This document shows, piece after piece, positions 49,950 through 58,850 of a stretch of DNA of 64,000 bases (position 1 is its first letter; the number at the start of each line of letters is the position of its first letter). The translations under genes were made by a program, and so were the position numbers. This DNA comes from Cedecea davisae DSM 4568 (GTDB taxonomy: Bacteria; Pseudomonadota; Gammaproteobacteria; Enterobacterales; Enterobacteriaceae), in the NCBI RefSeq assembly GCF_000412335.2, contig NZ_KE161030.1:4498739-4562738 (forward strand). The letters run 5' to 3'. The notes under the pieces were generated by a model. That model saw nothing but the letters and a program-made list of their open reading frames with translations, did not search any database and had not been told where the DNA came from.

Positions 49950-52277
49950 TTGGCAAACTCATCTTCTTCACGCAAACAGATTCTCACCGCCGCGCACTGG
50001 GGGCCGATGCTGGTTGAAACCGACGGCAAGCGGGTTTATAGCTCGCGCGGAGCGCTGGAAACCGGCCACCTCAACTCGTTACAAACGGCTGTTCCGGACC
50101 AGGTACACAGCAAAGCGCGAGTGGCGTTTCCGATGGCGCGAAAAGGATTTTTGGTCTCCCCGGATAGCCCACAGGGCATTCGAGGAAAGGACGAGTATGT
50201 GCGCATCAGCTGGGATGAGGCCCTTGAACTTATCCACCGGCAGCATAAACGCATCAGGGAGAGCTACGGCCCGGCGGCGATTTTTGCCGGTTCCTATGGC
50301 TGGCGCTCTAACGGCGTGTTGCATAAAGCCTCCACCCTGCTTCAGCGCTACATGAGCCTGGCGGGCGGCTACACCGGGCACTCAGGCGACTACTCTACCG
50401 GCGCCGCGCAGGTGATCATGCCCTATGTCGTCGGCTCCAGTGAGGTTTATCAGCAGCAGACCAGCTGGCCGCTGCTGCTTGAGAACAGCGAAGTTGTGGT
50501 GCTGTGGAGCGCTAATCCGCTAAATACATTAAAAATTGCATGGAACGCCAGCGACGAGCAGGGCGTGAAGTTTTTTGAGCAGCTCAAAAACAGCGGAAAA
50601 ACCATTATTGCCATCGACCCGATGCGCTCCGAAACCGTGGATTTTTTTGGCGAGCATGCAGACTGGATTGCGCCGCATATGGGCACCGACGTGGCGCTGA
50701 TGCTTGGCATCGCCCATACGCTCGTCGCGCTTAATAAGCACGATACTGAGTTCCTGCAACGCTGCACCACCGGCTACGACAAGTTTGAAGCCTATCTGCT
50801 TGGCACCCGCGACGGCACGCCGAAAAGCGCGGCCTGGGCGGCAGAAATATGCGGCATTCCGGCAGAGAAAATCGAGAAGCTGGCGACGCTGTTCAGCGGC
50901 CAGCGCACCATGCTGATGGCGGGCTGGGGCATGCAGCGCCAGCAGTACGGCGAGCAGAAACACTGGATGCTGGTGACGCTGGCGGCAATGCTGGGCCAGA
51001 TAGGCACGCCGGGCGGCGGGTTCGGCCTCTCCTACCACTTTGCTAACGGCGGCAACCCAACCCGCAGCGCGGCGGTTCTCGGTTCGCTGCAAGGCTCTCT
51101 GCCCGGGGGAACCGACGCGGTAGATAAAATACCGGTGGCGCGCATTGTCGAGGCGCTGGAGAATCCGGGTGGCGTTTATCAGCACAACGGTCGGCAGTAC
51201 ACCTTCCCGGATATTCGCATGCTGTGGTGGGCGGGCGGCAGCAACTTTACCCATCATCAGGACACTAATCGCCTGGCTGCCTCATGGCAAAAGCCTGAGT
51301 TTATCGTCATCTCCGAATGCTTCTGGACGGCGGCAGCTAAGCACGCCGACATCGTGCTGCCGGTAACCACCTCGTTTGAACGCAACGACATGACGATGAC
51401 CGGAGATTACAGCAACCAGCATCTGGTGCCGATGAAGCAGGTTGTTGCGGCCCAGGGCGAAGCACGTAACGATTTCGATATTTTCGCCGAACTGAGCGAA
51501 ATATGGGAAGCGGGCGGAAAACTGCGCTTTAACGAAGGTAAAAGTGAACTTGAATGGCTGGAAAGCTTTTATGAGATAGCTCGCCAGCGGGGAGCCGCAC
51601 AGCACATTACGCTGCCAGCGTTCAGTGAATTCTGGGAAGCTAACCAGCTGATAGAAATGCCGGAAAATGCGAAAAATGCAGAATTTATTCGCTTCGCCGC
51701 CTTCCGGGAAGATCCTCAGGCGAACCCGCTGAAAACGCCGAGCGGTAAAATTGAGATCTATTCCGAGCGCATAGCAAGCTTTGGCTATGAGGATTGTCCT
51801 CCGCATCCGAGCTGGCTGGCCCCTGATGAGTGGCAGGGCAACGCCGAGTCCGGCCAGCTTCAGCTGCTCTCCTCGCATCCGGCTCACCGCCTGCACAGCC
51901 AGCTCAACTATGCCGCGCTGCGCGACCAATACACTGTTGCCGGGCGAGAACCCATCACGCTACACCCGGATGACGCAAAAGCGCGCGGCATCGCAGATGG
52001 TGATTTAGTTCGCGTCTGGAACGCTCGTGGGCAGGTATTGGTTGGTGCTCAGGTTACGGACGGCATCAGGCCAGGCGTGGTTTGCATTCATCAGGGCGCG
52101 TGGCCCGATCTCGACGAAAATCAGCTGTGTAAAAACGGGGCCGTTAACGTGCTGACGATGGATATCCCGTCTTCGCGCCTCGCAAACGGCTGTGCGGCAA
52201 ATAATTCGCTGGTCTGGGCAGAGAAGTTTACCGGCCAGCCGCCGGTTGTTACGGCTTTTGATGGATATCCTGGATAA
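49950..52277 (+). CDS. bisC: Biotin/methionine sulfoxide reductase BisC
   Basis: A 775-residue molybdopterin-guanine-dinucleotide enzyme of the DMSO/TMAO reductase family (E. coli BisC about 777). Family marks are [20 protein letters not shown] with the Mo-ligating Ser, [16 protein letters not shown], and GGNPTR; it lacks a Tat signal, so it is cytoplasmic. It reduces biotin sulfoxide and free methionine-S-oxide. The start is taken as TTG at 49950 ([20 protein letters not shown]), which matches the E. coli N-terminus and has GGAG six bases upstream; ATG at 49908 lacks a site. E. coli has yiaC next; here a 5-kb gene intervenes. Confidence 0.94.
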   Translation: MANSSSSRKQILTAAHWGPMLVETDGKRVYSSRGALETGHLNSLQTAVPDQVHSKARVAFPMARKGFLVSPDSPQGIRGKDEYVRISWDEALELIHRQHKRIRESYGPAAIFAGSYGWRSNGVLHKASTLLQRYMSLAGGYTGHSGDYSTGAAQVIMPYVVGSSEVYQQQTSWPLLLENSEVVVLWSANPLNTLKIAWNASDEQGVKFFEQLKNSGKTIIAIDPMRSETVDFFGEHADWIAPHMGTDVALMLGIAHTLVALNKHDTEFLQRCTTGYDKFEAYLLGTRDGTPKSAAWAAEICGIPAEKIEKLATLFSGQRTMLMAGWGMQRQQYGEQKHWMLVTLAAMLGQIGTPGGGFGLSYHFANGGNPTRSAAVLGSLQGSLPGGTDAVDKIPVARIVEALENPGGVYQHNGRQYTFPDIRMLWWAGGSNFTHHQDTNRLAASWQKPEFIVISECFWTAAAKHADIVLPVTTSFERNDMTMTGDYSNQHLVPMKQVVAAQGEARNDFDIFAELSEIWEAGGKLRFNEGKSELEWLESFYEIARQRGAAQHITLPAFSEFWEANQLIEMPENAKNAEFIRFAAFREDPQANPLKTPSGKIEIYSERIASFGYEDCPPHPSWLAPDEWQGNAESGQLQLLSSHPAHRLHSQLNYAALRDQYTVAGREPITLHPDDAKARGIADGDLVRVWNARGQVLVGAQVTDGIRPGVVCIHQGAWPDLDENQLCKNGAVNVLTMDIPSSRLANGCAANNSLVWAEKFTGQPPVVTAFDGYPG

Positions 52278-52330
52278 AACCGAATAATACAAGTACAACA
52301 CTTAAAAAATAGTAATTTAAAATCAGTAGC

Positions 52331-52363
52331 CATTGTTGCCCGACGAACTGCCGGGCAACAATG
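52331..52363 (+). terminator. Strong hairpin after bisC
   Basis: A perfect 12-bp stem CATTGTTGCCCG / CGGGCAACAATG with a nine-base loop, 54 bases past the bisC stop. The tail (ATTAAGCC) is not a T-run, so it may be a weak terminator or an RNA-stability element. Confidence 0.7.
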
Positions 52364-52528
52364 ATTAAGCCGCCTATGAATATATAATATTTTATTTATC
52401 ATGGTTTTTTATCAGAAAAATCATCCACGCTTTTAACATCAAAATAAAATCAAAAAACCTTTTTTTAATAGCAACATCAATTACATTCATAATAAAAATG
52501 TTTCTTCACAAAACGAAAGGAAAGAAAC

Positions 52529-55500
52529 ATGCCACATATCAACTCAGCAACCCTCCCTTCCCCTATCTATAAGGCAGCATCGTTATTTGATAAACCCCTG
52601 CCAAAAGAACAACCAGAAAAAGATATTTGGTTTGATGCTCAAGACCAGATTGAAATAGACGAAACATGGTTTGATACCAGTGATATATATTACGAAGAAA
52701 CTGCAAATCTTCGTGTTCCATTCACTGAAGACTGTAGGCGAAGTATTCAGCGACTTCTCCATACCATGGGTGAATATAGCGAAAGTAGAATAATTTCGGA
52801 GTGCCTTTCAAAAATTCTTCCAGAAGCCCCTACAAATATTATTATGGCGGCTAAAAGTATTTATACCGCTGTTACTCAGAGAACGAATATTGATACCGCC
52901 TCCTTGCAAACGCTGCTTGTTGCTTCATCGCATCTTCCTGACAATATCAACGTCTTTTCTCATCTGGCCGCGGTTGTGCGGGACACCATTAAAGACTGGG
53001 CTGAGGATACTTGCCTGCGCCCATATCTGGAAGGTGAAGCAGATAATACCTATGCCAACCTGTGGACAGCCCTGGCGGTTACTGCCATTGCTGCAAGATA
53101 CTGGATGGCAGACAGAGGCGGGCCAGAACGTGCAATTCTGAAGGTTCCGACTTTTATCGCGAATCTTTTCATTCGCGCCAACTATTACTGGAATGCTCTC
53201 GGGAGAATGGCAGGCAATCACTCCTCGCCCCCCCTGGAACCACAAAGAAATACTGAACAACGGCAACAGGAATCAGCTTTTGAAGTGGATACTCAAGTGG
53301 AGATGACTCAAAACACAAGCGACAAACGTGGTTTTCTCAGCACGCTGTCTAAACCACAAATGACCGCTTTTATGTCGAACTCAACCATTACCCCAGAACT
53401 TTTGACACGGGCAACGGTACAAAATAGAGCAACACCATACTCAGGAGACAACCAACTCTTTTCCGTACCTGAAAAAGCACATACGCTGGTGGTAGAACAA
53501 CTCAGGCACAAAAATGGACTATCAGACCTGCAATACTGTGCGACTCGCCATACTGAAAGCCGCCAGCAGGGAAATGAGAAAATCATTACCAACACCCATC
53601 TCAATACACAATGCGATGCTACACCCTATCCTGCCCACTTTGAGCAGGGTAAAAACTCTTTGCCGCCCCCCCGTCCCGCCGACGGCCAGCTTTCAACATA
53701 CGGCCACTCATTTGCAACAGAGAAAACATTAATTTCTTCCTCCTCTGAAAAGACAGGTCTCTCTGATGAGATTAATCATAGCGCCAGCACCTCACTATTA
53801 ACGTCACTTGCAAATGCACTACATGAAACCGGTAATTTTTTATCTCATTATGATCCGTTGATATTCCCAGGAGCAACCGCCCTACCCATGGAAAGTATGA
53901 GCGGATCCAGAACTGATGATGAAATAAAGATAAAAAACAGACATCATCCTCTTTCTCCTGACACAAAAAATGCAAATAGAAAAATTATTCATTTACTGAA
54001 AGCAGAGGGATTTCTTGCCCCAAAAAAATTAACAAAAGAAAAACTTCTTACTGCTGCTACTGAATATTTATTTTCTCAACACGAAGCTACATATGACTAC
54101 AATAAAAAGATTGAGTTATTTGCTAAAAAAATCCTGACGGCTGGTGGGATGTGGGGCGGGGATAAAGAAGAGAAAATCTCCACGGCACAGGCCGAAAAAG
54201 TCATTCGCCACTGGGTATTCAATAATGTTCTGGGTATGTCACCGGAGGAATATATTGAGGGCAAGATGAAAACGGCAGATTATCATTACTCCGTTAGAGA
54301 TGTTAATCATTTATTATCCATGGACTACCTGGTTGAGAAAAAATATTTTCATTTCAAACATCCGCTTTCACATAGACGATATTTATTGGATATTATGTGG
54401 AAGCATTTTCTGGCACAAGAAATACCATTTCTTAGCTTTCGAAAAAAATCGGTGCTTGATTTAAACCTACGAGATAAAAATTTCGCCAATCTCTATACGG
54501 GGTCATCTTTTTTGCAATCTGTGGGTGTTGAAAAATACTCATCAGAAGAGGCAATGACTATAGGAGAAAACATATGGAACTCTGCTATTAATGAGGAAAT
54601 TACAGAAAACTTTCCGCTCTATAAAACACCCGCCAGATTTTTTGCATTATCAAATGCAGTTGAACATTCAAAAGAAGAAGAGAGTGATATTGCTACAGAT
54701 ATAAGCAACTATATTCAATACAGAAAAGGGACCGATGAATTACTACAGGATATAAATAAAAAATACAACACTTATATGTCAGAAACCCACGCATGGCTCA
54801 GTAAAGGGAAACTAGCAGATAAGATAATAGACCAATGCGCTCCTTTTATTGCCCCCATACCTGACCAGTTTATGCCTATCAACGTCCCCGGTTATAACAA
54901 TATACGCGTATCATACGACGCGAAAAAAATTGCTAAAGAACGCTATTTAGATGACCGAGGAAAACCCTGTGACATCGCACCAGAAAACCTGAGTGATGAA
55001 TATAAAAGACAAACTGCCAGAGTAGCTGATAGTTTTCGTGAATTAGATAAATACATTATCCTTTCTGCAATTAGTTCATTATCTAATGATGAAGTTGAAT
55101 TTATAAACTCACCCGATTCAATAATACGACCAGCAGATTCTTATGTGCAACTTATGCAACCCGGATCATTCATTGCCACAAAAAAAATATTTATAGAAAA
55201 CACAGATCTTTTTTCCGTAAAGCTCGCCAATCAGGAGCGAATTTATGCCTTAAAAGCAGAAGTTAATGATGGAAATGGCTATACAATTTCCAGGGTTGAT
55301 CGCGATCTTAGACTGTATTTCACTAGCAAAATTCTGGGTGATGGTTTGAATGACTACAACCCCACCTGGCAAAAAATAGAAGATAGTAAAGATATTTATA
55401 ATTTTGATGTATATACAACTGGCCCTGCATTAAAAGGGAGTGGCAGCAATTTAGATATACTTGTAAATTTACTGAGCCAAAAACATAGAGAACATTTATA

Positions 55501-57487
55501 TAATTCACTCTATGAAATTGGACATACATTATCTAACAAACAGACATTATGGAATACTATTAAGCATTTAATCCCTTTTTATGACTGCATTGAAGGGATT
55601 ATAAATAATGACCCGGAAAAAGCCGTTCCTGCCTGCCTCCTTGATGCGGTTGCATTTATCCCTTCCCTGGGAGCAGCAGCGAGCCTGAGCGGAAGATTCG
55701 GCACCGGGCTGGCGCGGGGCCTGCTCGGTAGAAAAACGCTGTCCCGTCTTCCCTGGGGGGCTTATCTGCCTTCACAAGGTGAAATACGTCATATTGCGGT
55801 CAGTGCTCTCTATGCTCTTGACCCGGGTTTTGGGGTGATAACATCTATTAGTAATAAATTTGCCAGTAAGATTGTCAGCAGGCTGGCTGCTAATAAAAAA
55901 ACGGCTAACCTGGCAGAAAACATCCTTTCATCGAATGCACTCGATAGGCTTCCACAGGGATCATCTGCCGAATCATTAGTGGCAACATTACCGGAGAGAA
56001 AAGTATCTGTACCTGTAACTGCTGTAGGAATACAAGACAGTAACACGGTATATGTACGCCACAACCCGGCAACCGGAGAGCTTTTCGGGAAGAGGTATAT
56101 AATTAATAGTGCTGGTGAACTTATCCCCGCGGTAATCAATGCAGATCATATTAGATACTTTAAAAAAGAAATCACAGGCATTACAAACTGGCATGTTTTT
56201 GATTCCAAAAATATATTAAAAGAGAAAATAATTCCCCATGAATCTGGTTTCCATACCAGTCTTGATGCACAAGGAAAAAAAACAGGCAAACTATTTTTAA
56301 TTCAAGAGCAGGGCTGGGTTCCTGTCACTGAGATTAGCAAGGGAAGGTACTATATTGCAGGCGAAGGTAATAGCCGTGTCATTATTGAGAAAAAAAATAA
56401 TACATTTGAGGTAGCTGAACACTTACCGGTGAACAAGCCGATAGCGAATGAGTATTTGGACAGTACATGGTGCCCGTTACCATCAGCAGGCAGAAGAAGG
56501 CTCATGATGAATGATTGGCTGGAATGTGTTCAACCTCCGGAACTGGCAGAAAATACTGTATCTTATAGATACAACGTATTATTACCAACTGACACCAAAA
56601 ACAGAGATTTTGACGTTATATTCCGTGGTGTTTACAATACGGACATGTTGACAAGATTAAATGCAATAAATACCATCACGGATACTTTATTTTTTGAAAA
56701 TCGCAATATTTATTTGATTCAAGATCCGGTTGACGCAACGAAATATGAAAAAGCATTTTCAGATAAAAATATAGAAATGAATCCTGATGAAACACATTTC
56801 ACCGATACATCTGACGCTAATTTAGCCAATACACCCATTCTGACTAAGAACGAAAAACTCGCGGTAAGGCGCTGGACAGCTGTAGATGAGGAGTTACCTG
56901 ATTTATTTAGTGATGGTATGGCAGACACAACAAAACTCGGCCTGAAACCGTTGAATTACGATCTCAATCACAAACTAGCTTATTATCAAAAGCTTACAGA
57001 TGACGAACGGAATATGGTCAGGCTCTTTGATTCCGCCCTAAACAAAATCCCATCTCAGAAGGGGGAGTTTATCAGGATAGCAGAATATCCCAACCGGAAT
57101 ACTCCCTGGGATAGTCAAATAAAGCCAGGCGATACAGTCACTAACTATCCTTGTTATATGAGCACATCGGCTGACCAAAACTATATCCTGGGATCGGTCC
57201 CTGATGAAAATACCAATGCGATAATAATATATAGGTTCGAAAACACATTCTCTTCAAAACCTTTACTCAGGGGTGCGGCATCGTTGGTTGATGAGCAAGA
57301 ATCATTATTCAGGAGAAACTCATTTTTTAAAGTAAAGCAAATTGCAATTTCTGAGGAAGTCCCAGGGGGGGGCGACACAGCAGGCGTTACTAAAAGAATA
57401 GTTGTAACCCTTGATGAAATCGCCGCTCCACAATCCGGGTTAGCTAAAAATATACACACCGGAGAAACAGTAAATACTCATCAGTAA
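52529..57487 (+). CDS. Giant putative toxin with C-terminal mono-ADP-ribosyltransferase domain
   Basis: A 1652-residue open frame, intact, with a good ribosome site (AAGGAAAG). The N-terminus lacks a signal peptide. From about residue 1440 the sequence reads as an R-S-E type ADP-ribosyltransferase: Arg1516 in GEFIRIAEY, the STS motif in CYMSTSADQNY (residues 1545-1547), and the ExE motif E1589-Q-E1591 in LVDEQESLFRRNSFFKVKQI. ExE suggests arginine modification. Middle hydrophobic segment at about 1014-1065 (HLIPFYDCIEGII, PACLLDAVAFIPSLGAA) is of a kind I associate with dermonecrotic-toxin-like proteins, without certainty. Codon and base use is far more AT-rich than both neighbours, with GC-richer patches. 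No immunity gene follows; the stop abuts yiaC. Target, export route and host are unknown. Confidence 0.8.
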   Translation: MPHINSATLPSPIYKAASLFDKPLPKEQPEKDIWFDAQDQIEIDETWFDTSDIYYEETANLRVPFTEDCRRSIQRLLHTMGEYSESRIISECLSKILPEAPTNIIMAAKSIYTAVTQRTNIDTASLQTLLVASSHLPDNINVFSHLAAVVRDTIKDWAEDTCLRPYLEGEADNTYANLWTALAVTAIAARYWMADRGGPERAILKVPTFIANLFIRANYYWNALGRMAGNHSSPPLEPQRNTEQRQQESAFEVDTQVEMTQNTSDKRGFLSTLSKPQMTAFMSNSTITPELLTRATVQNRATPYSGDNQLFSVPEKAHTLVVEQLRHKNGLSDLQYCATRHTESRQQGNEKIITNTHLNTQCDATPYPAHFEQGKNSLPPPRPADGQLSTYGHSFATEKTLISSSSEKTGLSDEINHSASTSLLTSLANALHETGNFLSHYDPLIFPGATALPMESMSGSRTDDEIKIKNRHHPLSPDTKNANRKIIHLLKAEGFLAPKKLTKEKLLTAATEYLFSQHEATYDYNKKIELFAKKILTAGGMWGGDKEEKISTAQAEKVIRHWVFNNVLGMSPEEYIEGKMKTADYHYSVRDVNHLLSMDYLVEKKYFHFKHPLSHRRYLLDIMWKHFLAQEIPFLSFRKKSVLDLNLRDKNFANLYTGSSFLQSVGVEKYSSEEAMTIGENIWNSAINEEITENFPLYKTPARFFALSNAVEHSKEEESDIATDISNYIQYRKGTDELLQDINKKYNTYMSETHAWLSKGKLADKIIDQCAPFIAPIPDQFMPINVPGYNNIRVSYDAKKIAKERYLDDRGKPCDIAPENLSDEYKRQTARVADSFRELDKYIILSAISSLSNDEVEFINSPDSIIRPADSYVQLMQPGSFIATKKIFIENTDLFSVKLANQERIYALKAEVNDGNGYTISRVDRDLRLYFTSKILGDGLNDYNPTWQKIEDSKDIYNFDVYTTGPALKGSGSNLDILVNLLSQKHREHLYNSLYEIGHTLSNKQTLWNTIKHLIPFYDCIEGIINNDPEKAVPACLLDAVAFIPSLGAAASLSGRFGTGLARGLLGRKTLSRLPWGAYLPSQGEIRHIAVSALYALDPGFGVITSISNKFASKIVSRLAANKKTANLAENILSSNALDRLPQGSSAESLVATLPERKVSVPVTAVGIQDSNTVYVRHNPATGELFGKRYIINSAGELIPAVINADHIRYFKKEITGITNWHVFDSKNILKEKIIPHESGFHTSLDAQGKKTGKLFLIQEQGWVPVTEISKGRYYIAGEGNSRVIIEKKNNTFEVAEHLPVNKPIANEYLDSTWCPLPSAGRRRLMMNDWLECVQPPELAENTVSYRYNVLLPTDTKNRDFDVIFRGVYNTDMLTRLNAINTITDTLFFENRNIYLIQDPVDATKYEKAFSDKNIEMNPDETHFTDTSDANLANTPILTKNEKLAVRRWTAVDEELPDLFSDGMADTTKLGLKPLNYDLNHKLAYYQKLTDDERNMVRLFDSALNKIPSQKGEFIRIAEYPNRNTPWDSQIKPGDTVTNYPCYMSTSADQNYILGSVPDENTNAIIIYRFENTFSSKPLLRGAASLVDEQESLFRRNSFFKVKQIAISEEVPGGGDTAGVTKRIVVTLDEIAAPQSGLAKNIHTGETVNTHQ
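57059..57400 (+). other. Predicted ADP-ribosyltransferase catalytic core (domain within the giant gene)
   Basis: This part of the 52529 gene encodes the R / STS / ExE triad (residues 1511-1624). Arg1516 should bind NAD, Ser-Thr-Ser 1545-1547 stabilises the pocket, and Glu1591 is the expected catalytic residue with Glu1589 two positions before. The strand after it (SLFRRNSFFKVKQI) fits the usual hLhxxxxxFxV pattern after ExE. The assignment is by motif only. Confidence 0.7.
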
Positions 57488-57928
57488 TCACCGCTTTTGA
57501 CCCGCCTGCCAGCCCATAATCCAGGTCGGGTGCTGCGTTTCTTCCTGCCACGCGCTTTCCTCGATGTGAAAGCCGTGGCGGTGGTAGAAATGCACCGCCT
57601 TCCGGTTTTTCTGGTACACCTCAAGGCTTAAAGCCGGATATTCGGCTTTAGCCTGCTCAAGCAGCGCGCCGCCAATCCCTTGCCCGCAGCAGGACGGGGC
57701 CACAAACAGCGCGCCGATAAACTGCTTCTCCATAACGCTGATAAACCCCACCAGCCTTTCCTGTTGTAGGTAAACCCAGGTTTTTGACTGCGGAATATAA
57801 ACATTGCGTACCAGGCTTTCGCTCTCACGCCAGTAACTTTCGGCGATAAAGGGGTGCCCGGCGATTGTGCTCTCGAGCCACAGCGCCATCAGAACATCCA
57901 TTTCCGATAACTCAAAACGGCGGATCAT
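57488..57928 (-). CDS. yiaC: GNAT-family acetyltransferase YiaC
   Basis: A 146-residue GNAT acetyltransferase, the E. coli YiaC length. The acetyl-CoA loop is CCGQGIGGALLEQAKAEYP near residues 80-98, and the ending YHRHGFHIEES is typical. E. coli YiaC is one of several protein lysine acetyltransferases. The start overlaps the tag stop by one base (TGATG), so yiaC is translated from the tag-yiaC message. Its stop codon touches the stop of the giant toxin gene with no spacing. Confidence 0.95.
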   Translation of the reverse strand: MIRRFELSEMDVLMALWLESTIAGHPFIAESYWRESESLVRNVYIPQSKTWVYLQQERLVGFISVMEKQFIGALFVAPSCCGQGIGGALLEQAKAEYPALSLEVYQKNRKAVHFYHRHGFHIEESAWQEETQHPTWIMGWQAGQKR

Positions 57929-58488
57929 CAGCCGTGGTCCGGATGACAGAAGCAGCCGGTAACGTGATCGTTTACCAGCCCACAGGCCTGCATAAAGGAG
58001 TAGCAGATAGTCGAGCCTACGAATTTAAAGCCGCGTTTTTTTAGCGCTTTAGATAAAGCATCCGACGCTGGGGTAAAGGCCGGGATTTCGCTCAGCGTGG
58101 CGGCATGCCTCACCTGAGGAGTATTGTCGACAAACGACCAGACGAATTCGGGGAATTTTTCGCCGTTTGCTTCCATCGCCAGAAACGCTTTGGCGTTATT
58201 AATGATGGCTTCAATTTTCCCCCGATGCCGGATAATGCCCGCATCCTGCATCAGCTCTTCAATCTCTTCCGGCTGAATAAGCGCAACGGCATAGGGATCA
58301 AAGTCTCTAAAACGGCGGCGATAATTCTCGCGTTTTTTCAGCACGGTAATCCAGGAAAGCCCGGCCTGCTGGCCTTCGAGACAGATCATCTCGAACAGCT
58401 TTTGCCCGTCGGTTACCGGCACGCCCCACTCTTTGTCGTGATACTCAAGATACAGCGGATCCTGAGTCACCCAGCCACAACGTTCCAT
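57928..58488 (-). CDS. tag: 3-methyladenine DNA glycosylase I
   Basis: A 186-residue glycosylase (E. coli Tag 187) that removes 3-methyladenine from DNA. The N-terminus MERCGWVTQDPLYLEYHDKEWG supplies zinc ligands Cys4 and His17. The C-terminus NDHVTGCFCHPDHG supplies the other histidine and cysteine. Helix-hairpin-helix elements lie in the middle. It is the first gene of tag-yiaC, in opposite orientation to its E. coli placement relative to bcs. Confidence 0.97.
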   Translation of the reverse strand: MERCGWVTQDPLYLEYHDKEWGVPVTDGQKLFEMICLEGQQAGLSWITVLKKRENYRRRFRDFDPYAVALIQPEEIEELMQDAGIIRHRGKIEAIINNAKAFLAMEANGEKFPEFVWSFVDNTPQVRHAATLSEIPAFTPASDALSKALKKRGFKFVGSTICYSFMQACGLVNDHVTGCFCHPDHG

Positions 58489-58850
58489 ATTCTGCTCCCT
58501 GATTATTATTCCGCATCGGCGAACAAATCTAGTACCAGGACAATAGCGAATCCCGCAAGATTCACAACCTTGATCGAATCAAAGTAAGGCTCTTTCCCGG
58601 CGACATTTTTGCAAACTGTTAACCACATCTCATTTATGATTTAACATTTAATATACAGCAAATACGCACCATACAACGATAGTAGGCACTAACAAACGAA
58701 AAGTAAAAACCGCTTTCAAGGTCATTCATACCCTCAGGGATGCATTTCATTCCGTTCTCCACGCATTTCATGCCGTTTTCTCCTGGAATAAACTGCACTT
58801 CGCTATCGTAGGCGGCAGATAACTTCCCTTAGATTCGCAGGACATCTGCT
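58489..58850. promoter_or_regulatory. Divergent region tag / yhjX
   Basis: 362 bases without a gene. It contains the tag promoter on the left and, on the right, the YpdB operator described separately, followed by the yhjX promoter. E. coli has yhjY between these two genes; no trace of it was seen. Confidence 0.7.
58741..58771 (+). promoter_or_regulatory. YpdB response-regulator binding site of yhjX
   Basis: Direct repeat TGCATTTCAT (58741-58750), exactly 11 bases, CGCATTTCAT (58762-58771). The known YpdB motif in E. coli is GGCATTTCAT-N11-GGCATTTCAT upstream of yhjX. Spacing is exact and 9 of 10 bases match in each copy. Confidence 0.92.

Noticed and set aside
52278-52528. Small gene in the AT-rich gap before the toxin
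   Set aside because: Only the 12-bp hairpin and AT-rich promoter-like sequence are visible; no frame has a start with a ribosome site.
57929-58488. Immunity gene for the giant toxin
   Set aside because: The genes after it (yiaC, tag) are conserved housekeeping genes in other bacteria, on the opposite strand; no small orphan frame lies on either side.
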